Assembly: GCA_050743125.1 (NCBI GenBank)
Contig: JBOGEB010000161.1
Coordinates: forward strand, 1-10,025
Origin: JBOGEB01 sp050743125
GTDB lineage: Bacteria; Actinomycetota; Nitriliruptoria; Euzebyales; Egibacteraceae
Length of the DNA stretch: 10,025 bases
Direction of reading: 5' to 3'
Below, piece by piece: positions 1 to 6,643 of this stretch (the first letter of the stretch is position 1; every line of letters begins with the position of its first letter). The position numbers and the translations under genes were made by a program. The notes below the pieces were generated by a model. It saw only the letters and a program-made list of their open reading frames with translations, did no database searches and had not been told where the DNA came from.

Positions 1-1464
1 CTGGTAGTGGGCGAGAAGGCCTGTGAACAGCGAGTGGAACGCGCGTGTGTGCGGTTGGAGCCACGTCTGGCGCTCCGGCATCTGCAGCAGGCCGAGCAGC
101 TGGCTCTGAGCGTCGAGGTCAAGGCTGAGGCGAGCCTGATCGATAGCGGTGATCCACTCGGCTCGAGCGACTTCGTCGTCGAGGGCCAGCAGGTGGTACA
201 GGCCGTTGAGCACATCGTTGCGGGCCGCGAAATAGTCGAACGCGGCGGCGTGCAGCCGGCGGTACTCGTCGGGCTTCTCGCGCCGGCGGTAGCTGTCCTC
301 GACCTGTCGGATCAGGTCGTGGACGCGGACCGGGGCAGGAGGCCGCCCGACGAACGACAACCCCCGCAGCCGCCGATACAGGTCGTCGGCAAGCTCGTCG
401 GGTAACAGCGCGTTGAGCGCCTCGTGCGAGAGATCCCGCAGCAGCGCCGCCGCTCGAACCGCTTCCTTGAGACCGGCGGGCAGCCGCTCAGCGAACTTGT
501 CCAGCAGCCACTCGATCGCCGCCCGCTGGTTCGTGTGAGGCCGCAGATCGGCGGCCTTCAGCGGCTGGCCGGACTCGATACCCGCCTTCCATACCTGACG
601 GGCCAGGTCGGTGACCAGGGGGTGGCCTTGGCAGTGGTCGTAGATGGCCTGCCGGAGCGTGGGATCGATCACGCGCTGCCGGAGCATGGGATCGACCGCG
701 CGCCAGCCTGCCAGGAAGCGGTCGCTGGCTGCCTTGTCCCAGTCCGTCAGCGGCGGCGCCGGGATGCAGTGCCCGCCCTCGGGCAGGCCCTCCCGGCCGG
801 CGATGACCACCCGGGCACGGGGCTGGCGCCGCGCCAACGTGTCGAGGAACTCCCGTTCGAGCCAGGCGCGGAACTCGGCGTCGGCGAGATGAGCGACACG
901 CTCGTAGGTGTCCACGAGCAGCACCCACTCGCGGCCGGCCAGGGGCTCCAAGGCGTCGAACAGCGCCTTGGTGAGCTGCTTGCGGGCCGTTCGGTCGTGC
1001 TTGGCCTTGCGCTCGTTCGCCTCGGCGACAGCGGGGGAGAGGTCGACATGGACGGTCTGAGGGGAGCCTTCGATTCGGCCTTTCAGCCATGCGCCTTGCT
1101 GTTGACGAACCTGAGGCGCCGCCGGCTTGATCTGCGCGCGCTCGCGGTCCAGCTCGTCTGCGGTGCCCCAGTAGGCGGCGAGGTCAATCGTCGCAACCTG
1201 CCGAGCCAGCTCTTTACCAAGGTCGTCGAGCCACCGGTGTCCCTCGGCCAGGCGGAGGTCGTCGAGATCGAGCAGGACGCGCAGCCGCCCGGGGTCGTGA
1301 AGGATGTGGAGGTAGTCCAACAGGCGGCTCTTGCCGTTGCCGCTGAGCCCGTCGATGCACAACACCGGGGGAGCGTCGGGATCCCACAGCGCGGCGTAGG
1401 CGTCCAAGACCGCCTGCGGCTCGATGAAGTGCTCCACCAGCTCCTCGAGCGAGGACCGGCTCAT
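1..1464 (-). CDS. STAND-type P-loop NTPase, second of a tandem pair (partial, C-terminus beyond left edge)
   Basis: This frame is open from the ATG at 1464 to base 1, giving 488 residues without a stop; the C-terminus lies outside the window. Seen directly: Walker A GLSGNGKS at residues 39-46; Walker B WVLLVDTYER with Asp185; a following strand ending in AGRE with Arg224, where STAND/NB-ARC proteins have a sensor arginine; and QGHPL at 279-283, matching the GxP motif. A winged-helix-like stretch contains VHDLIRQ (381-387), followed by helical segments resembling the start of a TPR-like region (about 400-488). The start ATG overlaps the stop of the upstream NTPase gene (ATGA), so translation is probably coupled. 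A 9-residue tandem repeat lies at 255-272. The family acts as an ATP-switched signalling or scaffold protein in the cytoplasm. The specific function here is unknown, and the missing C-terminus may hold sensor repeats or an effector. Confidence 0.85.
   Translation of the reverse strand, partial: MSRSSLEELVEHFIEPQAVLDAYAALWDPDAPPVLCIDGLSGNGKSRLLDYLHILHDPGRLRVLLDLDDLRLAEGHRWLDDLGKELARQVATIDLAAYWGTADELDRERAQIKPAAPQVRQQQGAWLKGRIEGSPQTVHVDLSPAVAEANERKAKHDRTARKQLTKALFDALEPLAGREWVLLVDTYERVAHLADAEFRAWLEREFLDTLARRQPRARVVIAGREGLPEGGHCIPAPPLTDWDKAASDRFLAGWRAVDPMLRQRVIDPTLRQAIYDHCQGHPLVTDLARQVWKAGIESGQPLKAADLRPHTNQRAAIEWLLDKFAERLPAGLKEAVRAAALLRDLSHEALNALLPDELADDLYRRLRGLSFVGRPPAPVRVHDLIRQVEDSYRRREKPDEYRRLHAAAFDYFAARNDVLNGLYHLLALDDEVARAEWITAIDQARLSLDLDAQSQLLGLLQMPERQTWLQPHTRAFHSLFTGLLAHYQ
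649..702. repeat. 27-bp in-frame tandem duplication inside the NTPase gene
   Basis: Two adjacent copies of a 27-bp unit (649-675 and 676-702) match at 24 of 27 bases by hand alignment. The length is a multiple of three, so the reading frame is kept. The encoded minus-strand protein carries two 9-residue units in a row, RAVDPMLRQ then RVIDPTLRQ (residues 255-263 and 264-272), between the sensor-arginine strand and the GHPL motif. The three mismatches suggest an older slippage event rather than an assembly artefact. Confidence 0.8.
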
Positions 1465-2843
1465 TGCTCACCCCCGGGCCGGCGGGCGTCCAACTCCGTG
1501 GGTGTCGTCACGGTCGACAGCGTCTGCTCGTGCTGCTGCACAGCCGTGCGCAGGCCGAGATCGAGCGCGCCGGTAACGCTCCCCAGGCCGACGAGGCCGC
1601 TCGCTCGTGCCTGCCAAGCGGCTTTCCCTGAGTAGGGCAGCCACTCCCAAATCTCGGGCAGGCGCAGCAGCTGTGCCAGCGCAGCCCGCTCCTCGTCGGC
1701 GGCCAGGTCGAACGCACGGACCCACGCGTCAACGCCCGTGTCCGGATCGGCGTGAAGCGTGTGATACATGACGTCCAGGGGGGCGCCGCGCTCGTCGAAG
1801 ATCTGCGCCGCCCGCGCGTGGAACGCGGTGAACTCCTCAGAGCGCTCGACTTTGCACCAGCGCGCGTACACGAACCTGACCCGCCGGTCGACCTCATAGC
1901 CCCCGCCGACGAGGGGACGCACCCAACTGCGGCCAGTCAACCTGTGGTACTGCGCGTCCGACAGCGCACGCAGCGACCCGGCGGCGCACACGGTCTCGCA
2001 CGTGAACCGTCGCAGCCGGCACGCCACCCTGGCCGCCTCCCCCACCGGGTCGGGCAGCGCAGCGAGCAGCCGCTCGAACAGCCAGGCGTGCGCGCGTGCG
2101 CCAGCCACATCGGGCAGGGCGAACACCCGCCCGCCCCGCGCCGCGTCCTGCCACGCCTGTCCCGCAAGCTCCATGAACAGGCCAAGGCCGTCGAACGCGT
2201 CGTGAATCGCGTTCGTGGTCTCCTGATCCGCGACGCCGAAGCCGGCCAGGTACGCCGCGCTCTCCTCCGCCGTCCAGCACCGCAACCGATGGGACCGCCG
2301 CTCGTGCGCCGGGCCGCGTGGCCCGTTCTGGGCCGCGAGCACCACCCGCAGCTCTGGGAAACGTCCCAGCAGGTGCGGGATGAGGCGGCCCTCGAACCAA
2401 CGTCGCAAGGGCGGATCGGCGTCGAGGTCCTCGCAGTGGTCGACCAGCAGCAGCCACTCGCGGGACCGCAGGTGATCCAGGGCCGACAGCCCCGACAGGT
2501 CCGGCTCGACGCCGAACGCCACCACAATCGGCGACTGGACGACGCTGCCGAACCACCGCCCCGTGGTCTTGATCGTCACCGGCCCGGGACCGCCGGCCGG
2601 ATCGGCAAGCTGGTCGGTCAACGCGGCGACGATGTCGGCGCGGGTGAGCGGGATCTCGGCCAGGTCCAGGAGCGCTCGTGGGCGCTGGGTCTCATGGCGC
2701 TGTGCCAGATGGCGAATGAGGGTGGACTTGCCGATCCCGCTCATGCCCTCGAAGCACAGCACCCGTCGGAAACCCGACCACAGCAGGTCGTACTCGCGCA
2801 GCGCCTCCTCGCAGTCCGTGAGCTGCGCCTCGACGAGGGTCAT
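1461..2843 (-). CDS. STAND-type P-loop NTPase, first of a tandem pair
   Basis: The protein has 460 residues, beginning MTLVEAQL at the ATG at 2843. The frame stays open for another 118 codons upstream, but that stretch is Arg/Gly-rich and overlaps the membrane-protein gene in another frame, so I reject it. Walker A is GMSGIGKST (33-41) and Walker B is LLLVDHCED (131-139, Asp135). The strand that should carry the sensor arginine reads VVLAAQNG, and the usual GLPL motif reads GLGL, so two STAND motifs are divergent. The C-terminal part (HARAAQIF, then MYHTLHADP) aligns in order with the matching part of the downstream NTPase (LHAAAFDYF, then LYHLLALDD), so the two are paralogues. This one ends shortly after that region, with no long repeat domain. 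ATGA overlaps join it to both neighbours. A regulatory or nucleotide-binding partner of the downstream NTPase is my inference. Confidence 0.85.
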   Translation of the reverse strand: MTLVEAQLTDCEEALREYDLLWSGFRRVLCFEGMSGIGKSTLIRHLAQRHETQRPRALLDLAEIPLTRADIVAALTDQLADPAGGPGPVTIKTTGRWFGSVVQSPIVVAFGVEPDLSGLSALDHLRSREWLLLVDHCEDLDADPPLRRWFEGRLIPHLLGRFPELRVVLAAQNGPRGPAHERRSHRLRCWTAEESAAYLAGFGVADQETTNAIHDAFDGLGLFMELAGQAWQDAARGGRVFALPDVAGARAHAWLFERLLAALPDPVGEAARVACRLRRFTCETVCAAGSLRALSDAQYHRLTGRSWVRPLVGGGYEVDRRVRFVYARWCKVERSEEFTAFHARAAQIFDERGAPLDVMYHTLHADPDTGVDAWVRAFDLAADEERAALAQLLRLPEIWEWLPYSGKAAWQARASGLVGLGSVTGALDLGLRTAVQQHEQTLSTVTTPTELDARRPGGEQ

Positions 2844-3172
2844 CGGCGCCCGGTCTGGCCGCTGCGCCGCACGATGCCCCCCCACGAGGCCTTGATCGAC
2901 ATGTCGACGTCGCCACGGACCGGCGCATCGATCGGCGAGTCCTCCACCAGCGCGCCGCGCCCCGTCGCCTTGGTCCGCAGCCGCGTCGACGGGGTCCCAG
3001 CGCCGCCGCGCGCCTGCTGCCACCAGACCAGCGCGCACGTCACCGCGACGAGCACGCCGAGAACCGGCCACAACCAGCCTGCGCGTCCGTCTGTGGCGAG
3101 GTTGACCACCACGGCCGTGCCGACCTCGATCAGCACGAGCACCACCGCAACCACAGCGCTTGATCGGGCCAC
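2840..3172 (-). CDS. Small two-pass membrane protein, first gene of the NTPase operon
   Basis: The protein has 110 residues from a GTG at 3172 preceded by purine-rich GGAGGGG and GAGGGG (3175-3188). Two hydrophobic segments are clear: about residues 6-24 and 33-51, the latter ending in the aromatic belt VWWQQ. A basic Thr/Arg-rich linker (55-73) follows, then a short tail with alternating hydrophobic residues and glycines (about 74-101: SPIDAPV, GDVDMSI, WGGIV). Its stop overlaps the ATG of the first NTPase (ATGA), which argues for co-production. The likely role is a membrane anchor or sensor for the two NTPases; this is inference from context. I do not recognise a named family. The tail vaguely resembles short beta-type motifs found next to STAND genes in actinobacteria. 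Confidence 0.75.
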   Translation of the reverse strand: MARSSAVVAVVLVLIEVGTAVVVNLATDGRAGWLWPVLGVLVAVTCALVWWQQARGGAGTPSTRLRTKATGRGALVEDSPIDAPVRGDVDMSIKASWGGIVRRSGQTGRR

Positions 3173-3392
3173 GTCCCCTCACCCCTCCGGCAGACAACAG
3201 CTACCTCTTTGCGGGTACGAGCTGTGCTCTGCCACGACGTTTCGGTTGCCCGCCCCCGCAAGCAAGATGCCCTGCCAAGGTAGCACTGCGAATTCGCCGA
3301 CAGCCGCCCCGGACGCCGCGCTTACCTGGAGGGGACAGAATTGCGGCCATGGTGCCCGCGGGTGCGCTGCACGGCCGCCCGGCAGCAGTCGA
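3173..3392. other. Upstream region of the NTPase operon, up to the gap
   Basis: About 220 bp with no convincing gene. It should hold the promoter of the minus-strand operon unless that lies in or beyond the gap. Reading the minus strand, I find no pair of -35 and -10 boxes I would defend. A 46-codon minus-strand frame from an ATG at about 3350 has no family resemblance and no good ribosome binding site. Confidence 0.5.
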
Positions 3393-3492
3393 NNNNNNNN
3401 NNNNNNNNNNNNNNNNNNNNNNNNNNNNNNNNNNNNNNNNNNNNNNNNNNNNNNNNNNNNNNNNNNNNNNNNNNNNNNNNNNNNNNNNNNNN
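3393..3492. other. Assembly gap (100 N)
   Basis: Exactly 100 undetermined bases, the conventional placeholder for a scaffold gap of unknown length. The minus-strand NTPase operon and the plus-strand regulator genes therefore sit on different contigs. Their real distance, and anything encoded between them, is unknown. Long reading frames crossing it are artefacts. Confidence 0.98.
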
Positions 3493-3498
3493 TGGATG

Positions 3499-3518
3499 CA
3501 TAATTCGACTACAGGAGG
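3499..3518 (+). promoter_or_regulatory. Possible -10 element and strong ribosome binding site for the DUF6879-like gene
   Basis: CATAAT at 3499-3504 resembles a -10 hexamer, preceded by TG at 3497-3498. A matching -35 box would fall inside the gap, so the promoter cannot be confirmed. AGGAGG at 3513-3518 lies 5 bases before the ATG at 3524 and supports that start. The leader would be very short if the -10 is real. Confidence 0.35.
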
Positions 3519-3523
3519 GACCT

Positions 3524-4081
3524 ATGCGCTACCGCCGGATCTCCGACGACCCCTGCGACGCAGGGGACTGCCCCGCCTTGTTCACCGACCTCCAGGACGA
3601 CCGCCAGGTGATCGTTCGCGGCGACCTGCTGGCGCCCACGGACGGGATCCCCCTCAAGGACCACGAGGCCGCGGTCGTCGTCCCTGCCCTGCACGTGATC
3701 GCCTCGGCGGCGGAACTCGGCGGCGAGCTCACCAGGGTCGACTTCGAGCGCATGTTCCGGCTGTTCGCCGTCGACGCCTTCCGGATCGAAACCCGCGACC
3801 GCTACGACGTCCCCGCCGAGGCTCCGGCGATCGCCGAGTTCGAGACGACCGGCCGGATCATCACCTACCCGGGCAAGCAGGACTGGCTCGACCTGATCGC
3901 CGGCCACACCGCGGCTGGGCGGACGATCCGGCGTGTCCACACCGTCCACGCCTCTAGACTCAGCGCCTACCTACGCTGGGAGCTCGCCTCCCAGGCGGCC
4001 ACGAATGTGCCGACCGGAGAGGACATCCGCATCGTCGACCTCGACCGCCACCCTGAGCTGTCCGCCGACGAGGACGTGTAG
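3524..4081 (+). CDS. DUF6879-like protein, cut short by an in-frame TAG
   Basis: The frame encodes 185 residues up to the TAG at 4079-4081. The first 60 or so (RRISDD, DCPALF, VIVRGDLL) resemble the short proteins often found beside XRE regulators. From about residue 68 the sequence follows the pattern I know for DUF6879: an FERMFRLF helix, AFRIETRDRYDV, then ISO-type strands, TIRRVHTVHASRLSAYLRWEL and NVPTGEDIRIVDL. Its reading ends at ADEDV, just before IFDDLVGV, which continues in the same frame after the TAG. The family usually reads D-(F/V)-W-(L/I)-F-D here, so the TAG most simply replaces a TGG tryptophan codon. DUF6879 genes commonly accompany XRE/DUF5753 regulators, as here; their biochemical role is not known to me. 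The truncated product would lack about 60 residues and may be non-functional. Confidence 0.7.
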   Translation: MRYRRISDDPCDAGDCPALFTDLQDDRQVIVRGDLLAPTDGIPLKDHEAAVVVPALHVIASAAELGGELTRVDFERMFRLFAVDAFRIETRDRYDVPAEAPAIAEFETTGRIITYPGKQDWLDLIAGHTAAGRTIRRVHTVHASRLSAYLRWELASQAATNVPTGEDIRIVDLDRHPELSADEDV

Positions 4082-4258
4082 ATCTTCGACGACCTGGTCG
4101 GGGTGAAGATGTGGCAGCCCACCTCGGACGGGGCGGACAACGGCGTCGCCCGTGCCTCCGGCGCCGAGCTGGACGCCTACCGGGTATGGCAGGCAAACGC
4201 CTGGCGGGTGGCAGTCCCGCTGCCCGACCTCCTCGACACGATCAGGAGATCAGCCTGA
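4082..4258 (+). pseudogene. C-terminal remainder of the DUF6879-like gene after the amber codon
   Basis: The same frame stays open for 58 codons after the TAG, from IFDDLVGVKMW to a TGA at 4256-4258, ending LLDTIRRSA. It completes the expected C-terminal strands and helices of the family. The TGA lies 3 bases before the GTG of the XRE regulator, the spacing expected of an intact two-gene operon. This supports one ancestral 245-codon gene with a single base change. A sequencing error or readthrough is also possible. Confidence 0.65.
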
Positions 4259-4261
4259 CGA

Positions 4262-5101
4262 GTGGCCGACGACGACCATCCTGGGCTGACGGCTCGTCGG
4301 CGGCTCGCGGAGCAACTGCGCGCCCTGCGTGTCGGTGCCGGGCTGTCCACCACCCAGCTCGCGCAACAGCTGGGCTGGTCCCAGGCGAAAGTGTCACGGA
4401 TCGAAACAGCGACCCACGGGATCGCTCCTGGTGACGTGCGCGCCTGGGCGCAGACACTCGCTGCTCCCGCCGAGCAGGTGGAGCAGCTCGTCGAGCAAGC
4501 CTGGACGGCGTCCATCGAGGTGCGCAGCTGGCGCCGCGAGCTGGCCGCAGGCCACGCCGGCGCGCAAGCCACATTTGCGCAGCTCGAGTGGCAGGCGAGG
4601 CTGCTGCGCAGCTTCCAGCACCTCCTCGTCCCGGGGCTGTTGCAGACACGTCCCTACGCGGTCGCGCTGTTCCAGCGTGCTCACCCGGCCGGGCGGGACG
4701 CCGAGCAGGCGGCCGACGCCCGGCTGGCCCGCCAGCAGATCCTCGACGACCAGACACGCCGGTTCGAATGGGTGATCACCGAGGCAGCCCTGTGGTGGCG
4801 GCCCGCCGACTGGACGGTGCAGGCCGAGCAGCTCCACGCCGTGACCGCCGCAGCAGCCCGCCCGAACATCGACGTGCGGGTCCTGCCGTTGGACGCCCAG
4901 GCGCCGACGTTCTACCACTCGTTCACGATCCACGACGATCGGCTGGTCACCGCCGACAGCCTCGGCGCGGTGCACCTGTCCGACCCGGACGAGCTCGCCT
5001 GGCAGATCGAGGTGTTCACCCGCATGCAGCAGGCCGCGCTGGAGCCTGAGGCCAGCCGAGCCGTGCTCGACGGGCTTGCCGCCCGGTTCGCCGCACGATG
5101 A
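4262..5101 (+). CDS. XRE-family transcriptional regulator with DUF5753 domain
   Basis: The protein has 279 residues from a GTG 3 bases after the upstream TGA. AGGAGA at 4243-4248 is a plausible but distant ribosome binding site (13 bases). The helix-turn-helix spans about residues 15-68: LAEQLRALRVGAGLSTTQLAQQLGWSQ..., with recognition helix SQAKVSRIET (40-49). The rest (about 95-272) follows the DUF5753 pattern: LLRSFQHLLVPGLLQTRPYA, RFEWVITEAALWWRP, RPNIDVRVLPL, and a final LDGLAARF. Such proteins bind DNA in actinobacteria and often pair with small partner proteins (the WhiJ-like arrangement); the DUF5753 part is thought to bind a ligand or partner. The length is typical and no break is seen. 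It probably controls itself and its neighbour. The target operator is not visible and may lie in the gap. Confidence 0.92.
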   Translation: MADDDHPGLTARRRLAEQLRALRVGAGLSTTQLAQQLGWSQAKVSRIETATHGIAPGDVRAWAQTLAAPAEQVEQLVEQAWTASIEVRSWRRELAAGHAGAQATFAQLEWQARLLRSFQHLLVPGLLQTRPYAVALFQRAHPAGRDAEQAADARLARQQILDDQTRRFEWVITEAALWWRPADWTVQAEQLHAVTAAAARPNIDVRVLPLDAQAPTFYHSFTIHDDRLVTADSLGAVHLSDPDELAWQIEVFTRMQQAALEPEASRAVLDGLAARFAAR

Positions 5102-5102
5102 C

Positions 5103-5495
5103 TGGGTCGAAAACGCAAGGTATCGAACTTTCGAGTTCGTCATCGGCGAGCCGGGGCTGCGGTGGAGGATCGCCCCTGCGCAGGTGATGCGCGGTCAGCT
5201 CGACCGGATCGGCTCCCTGATCGGCCTGCCCAACGTCGACATCGGGGTGATCCCGACCGACGCCGCAGCGGACGTGCTGCTCTACCACGGGTTCGTGATC
5301 TTCGGACAGCCCGGACGCGACGACGACGTGCACGTCAGCGTGGAGACGGTCACCGAGGACCTGACCGTCCGCGACGCCGACAAAGTCGCCGCCTACCTCG
5401 ACGAGTTCACCCGGCTGCGCGGCGCGGCGGTCTTCGGCGACCAAGCCCGCGCGGTGCTCATGGCGGTCGCGGACGACCTCCCGCCCGGCACGTGA
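5103..5495 (+). pseudogene. Remnant of a second DUF5753 regulator (C-terminal half only)
   Basis: About 130 residues in a frame different from the intact regulator. They read RYRTFEFVIGEPGLRWRIAP, LPNVDIGVIPTDA, LLYHGFVIFG, VHVSVETVTEDL and AAYLDEFTRLRGAAV, ending at TGA 5493-5495. This matches the second half of DUF5753, aligning with RFEWVITEAALWWRP onwards of the gene just upstream. The helix-turn-helix and the first half of the ligand domain are missing. The first in-frame start upstream is a TTG at 5076 inside the neighbouring gene, without a convincing binding site; an internal GTG/ATG at about 5186-5191 would lose more of the domain. It looks like the stump of a deleted or recombined paralogue. 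Independent function as a ligand-binding half cannot be excluded. Confidence 0.7.
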
Positions 5496-5525
5496 GCAGG
5501 CAGGCAGCCCAGGGATGGGAGGCGC

Positions 5526-5539
5526 TGACCACGTGGTCA
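5526..5539. promoter_or_regulatory. 14-bp perfect palindrome TGACCACGTGGTCA
   Basis: A perfect dyad with a CACGTG core, placed between the stop of the DUF5753 remnant and the stop of the convergent minus-strand gene. It has no loop, so it suits a dimeric DNA-binding protein better than a transcription terminator. Its position between convergent gene ends is unusual for an operator. It may be left over from the region lost with the truncated regulator. Confidence 0.4.
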
Positions 5540-5553
5540 TTGAGCAGCCGCCG

Positions 5554-6594
5554 TCACTGCGCCTGAGCGGGTCCGGGCGGCTTCTTAGCGACCCAGCGGC
5601 CGGCCCAGCGGCCGGGGTCCTCGTGTGCGAGGGTCCAGGTGACCAGGCGGGCTTGGCGGGCCAGGTACACCCCGACCTTGCGGATGCGGTAGCAGTCGGC
5701 GGTGTCCAGCAGCGCGCAGCCGAGCAGCTGGTAGGCCCACTCGGGGTGCAGCTTTCGGGGTTTGACGGTGGTTGTGCAGTCGACGAGCAGGCCGCCGACG
5801 AGGACGTCGGCGTCGGCCCAGCCGGCGACGAGCTCGGGCGAGACGATCGCCGGCGCGGCGGGAAACTGACGTAACCCTGTGGACGTGAGCGCGTCGGCGA
5901 GCCGGACGAGGCCGTTGACGGCGTAACCGGGCGCGAGGGCGCGCAGGTGGGCGTCGGTGAGGTCGTACGCGGTGGCGGGCAGCCAGCCGGCGGCGGTGTC
6001 CAAACCCCGATGGTAGACGGCCTCGAGCAGCGCGAGGGCGCAGCAGACCCGCGCCATCGGCTGCTCGACGTCGGGCGGGCAGGGTTGGTGCAGCGGCCAG
6101 GTGCGCCGGGCGGCGGCCAGGCGGGTGAAGAACCCGACGAGCGCGTCGCTGGCGCCCGGCGGGGTGACTGGCAGGGTGTCCAGGTATGGGGGGTCGGGGA
6201 GCAGCAGCGCCCGGCCGTCCGGGGAGTGGGCGCAGGTCGGCGGAGCAGTCGGCGGGCAGGCGCGGTGGGTTTGGAACATGCGGGCGGCGCGGTGGCGCGC
6301 ATGGTCGTCCCAGGTGAGCACAGGGGACGGCGCGCAGCGCGTGGTACGGCGGGAACCAGGCCAGCGCGCAGCCGAGCCGGTAGCCGAACGCGGCGCCGAT
6401 CCCGGCCCAGTCGATCAGCGCGGATGGACCGTGCGCGTCCCGGCCAACGCCCGAGTCCAGCCGGGTTGCAGCGCATCGACGTGCGCGAGGCGGGTGTCGA
6501 GCCAGCCGCGAATGGGGCTGGCGGGGTCGGACAGCTCAGCGGCCAGCGGCACACAGTCGACCCTCGGCGCACACGGACGTTCCAGCTTGGCCAC
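5554..6594 (-). pseudogene. PD-(D/E)XK-like protein gene with two frameshifts
   Basis: Three frames join into one protein. Frame 1 runs from GTG 6594 (VAKLERPCAP, AAELSDPASPIRGWLDTRL, PGWTRALAG) to a TGA at 6415. Frame 2 continues with GPSALIDWAGIGAAFGYRLGCALAWFPPYHAL. Frame 3 starts near VLTWDDHARHRAARMF and runs to TGA 5554. Adding one base to the run at 6439-6441 and removing one from the run at 6323-6326 restores a single frame of about 346 residues. The C-terminal part (DADVLVGGLLVDCTTT, then EWAYQLLGCALLD, VGVYLARQARLVTW) resembles an actinobacterial family that I recall as having a nuclease-like D...D-x-K core. Here the lysine position is threonine. Both breaks at homopolymers could be sequencing errors or true decay. 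Function unknown. Confidence 0.6.
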
Positions 6595-6643
6595 TCGTAC
6601 ACGACGGCGGCACGGCTGCGGACAAGTCTTTGCCAAGTCGACG

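Noticed and set aside
424..1635. Long plus-strand frame of about 400 codons opposite the NTPase genes
   Set aside because: It is the mirror of the minus-strand NTPase coding frame, with no family resemblance; the opposite strand carries clear Walker motifs.
2844..3197. 118-codon N-terminal extension of the first NTPase
   Set aside because: Arg/Gly-rich shadow of the membrane-protein gene; the ATGA junction at 2840-2843 is the better start.
1752..3957. Long plus-strand frames crossing the gap
   Set aside because: They run through 100 N and opposite the NTPase and membrane-protein genes; the continuity is artificial.
5016..6602. Minus-strand frame of 528 codons
   Set aside because: Pro/Arg/Ser-rich composition with no family pattern; it overlaps the DUF5753 remnant and the PD-(D/E)XK-like gene, whose frames are convincing.
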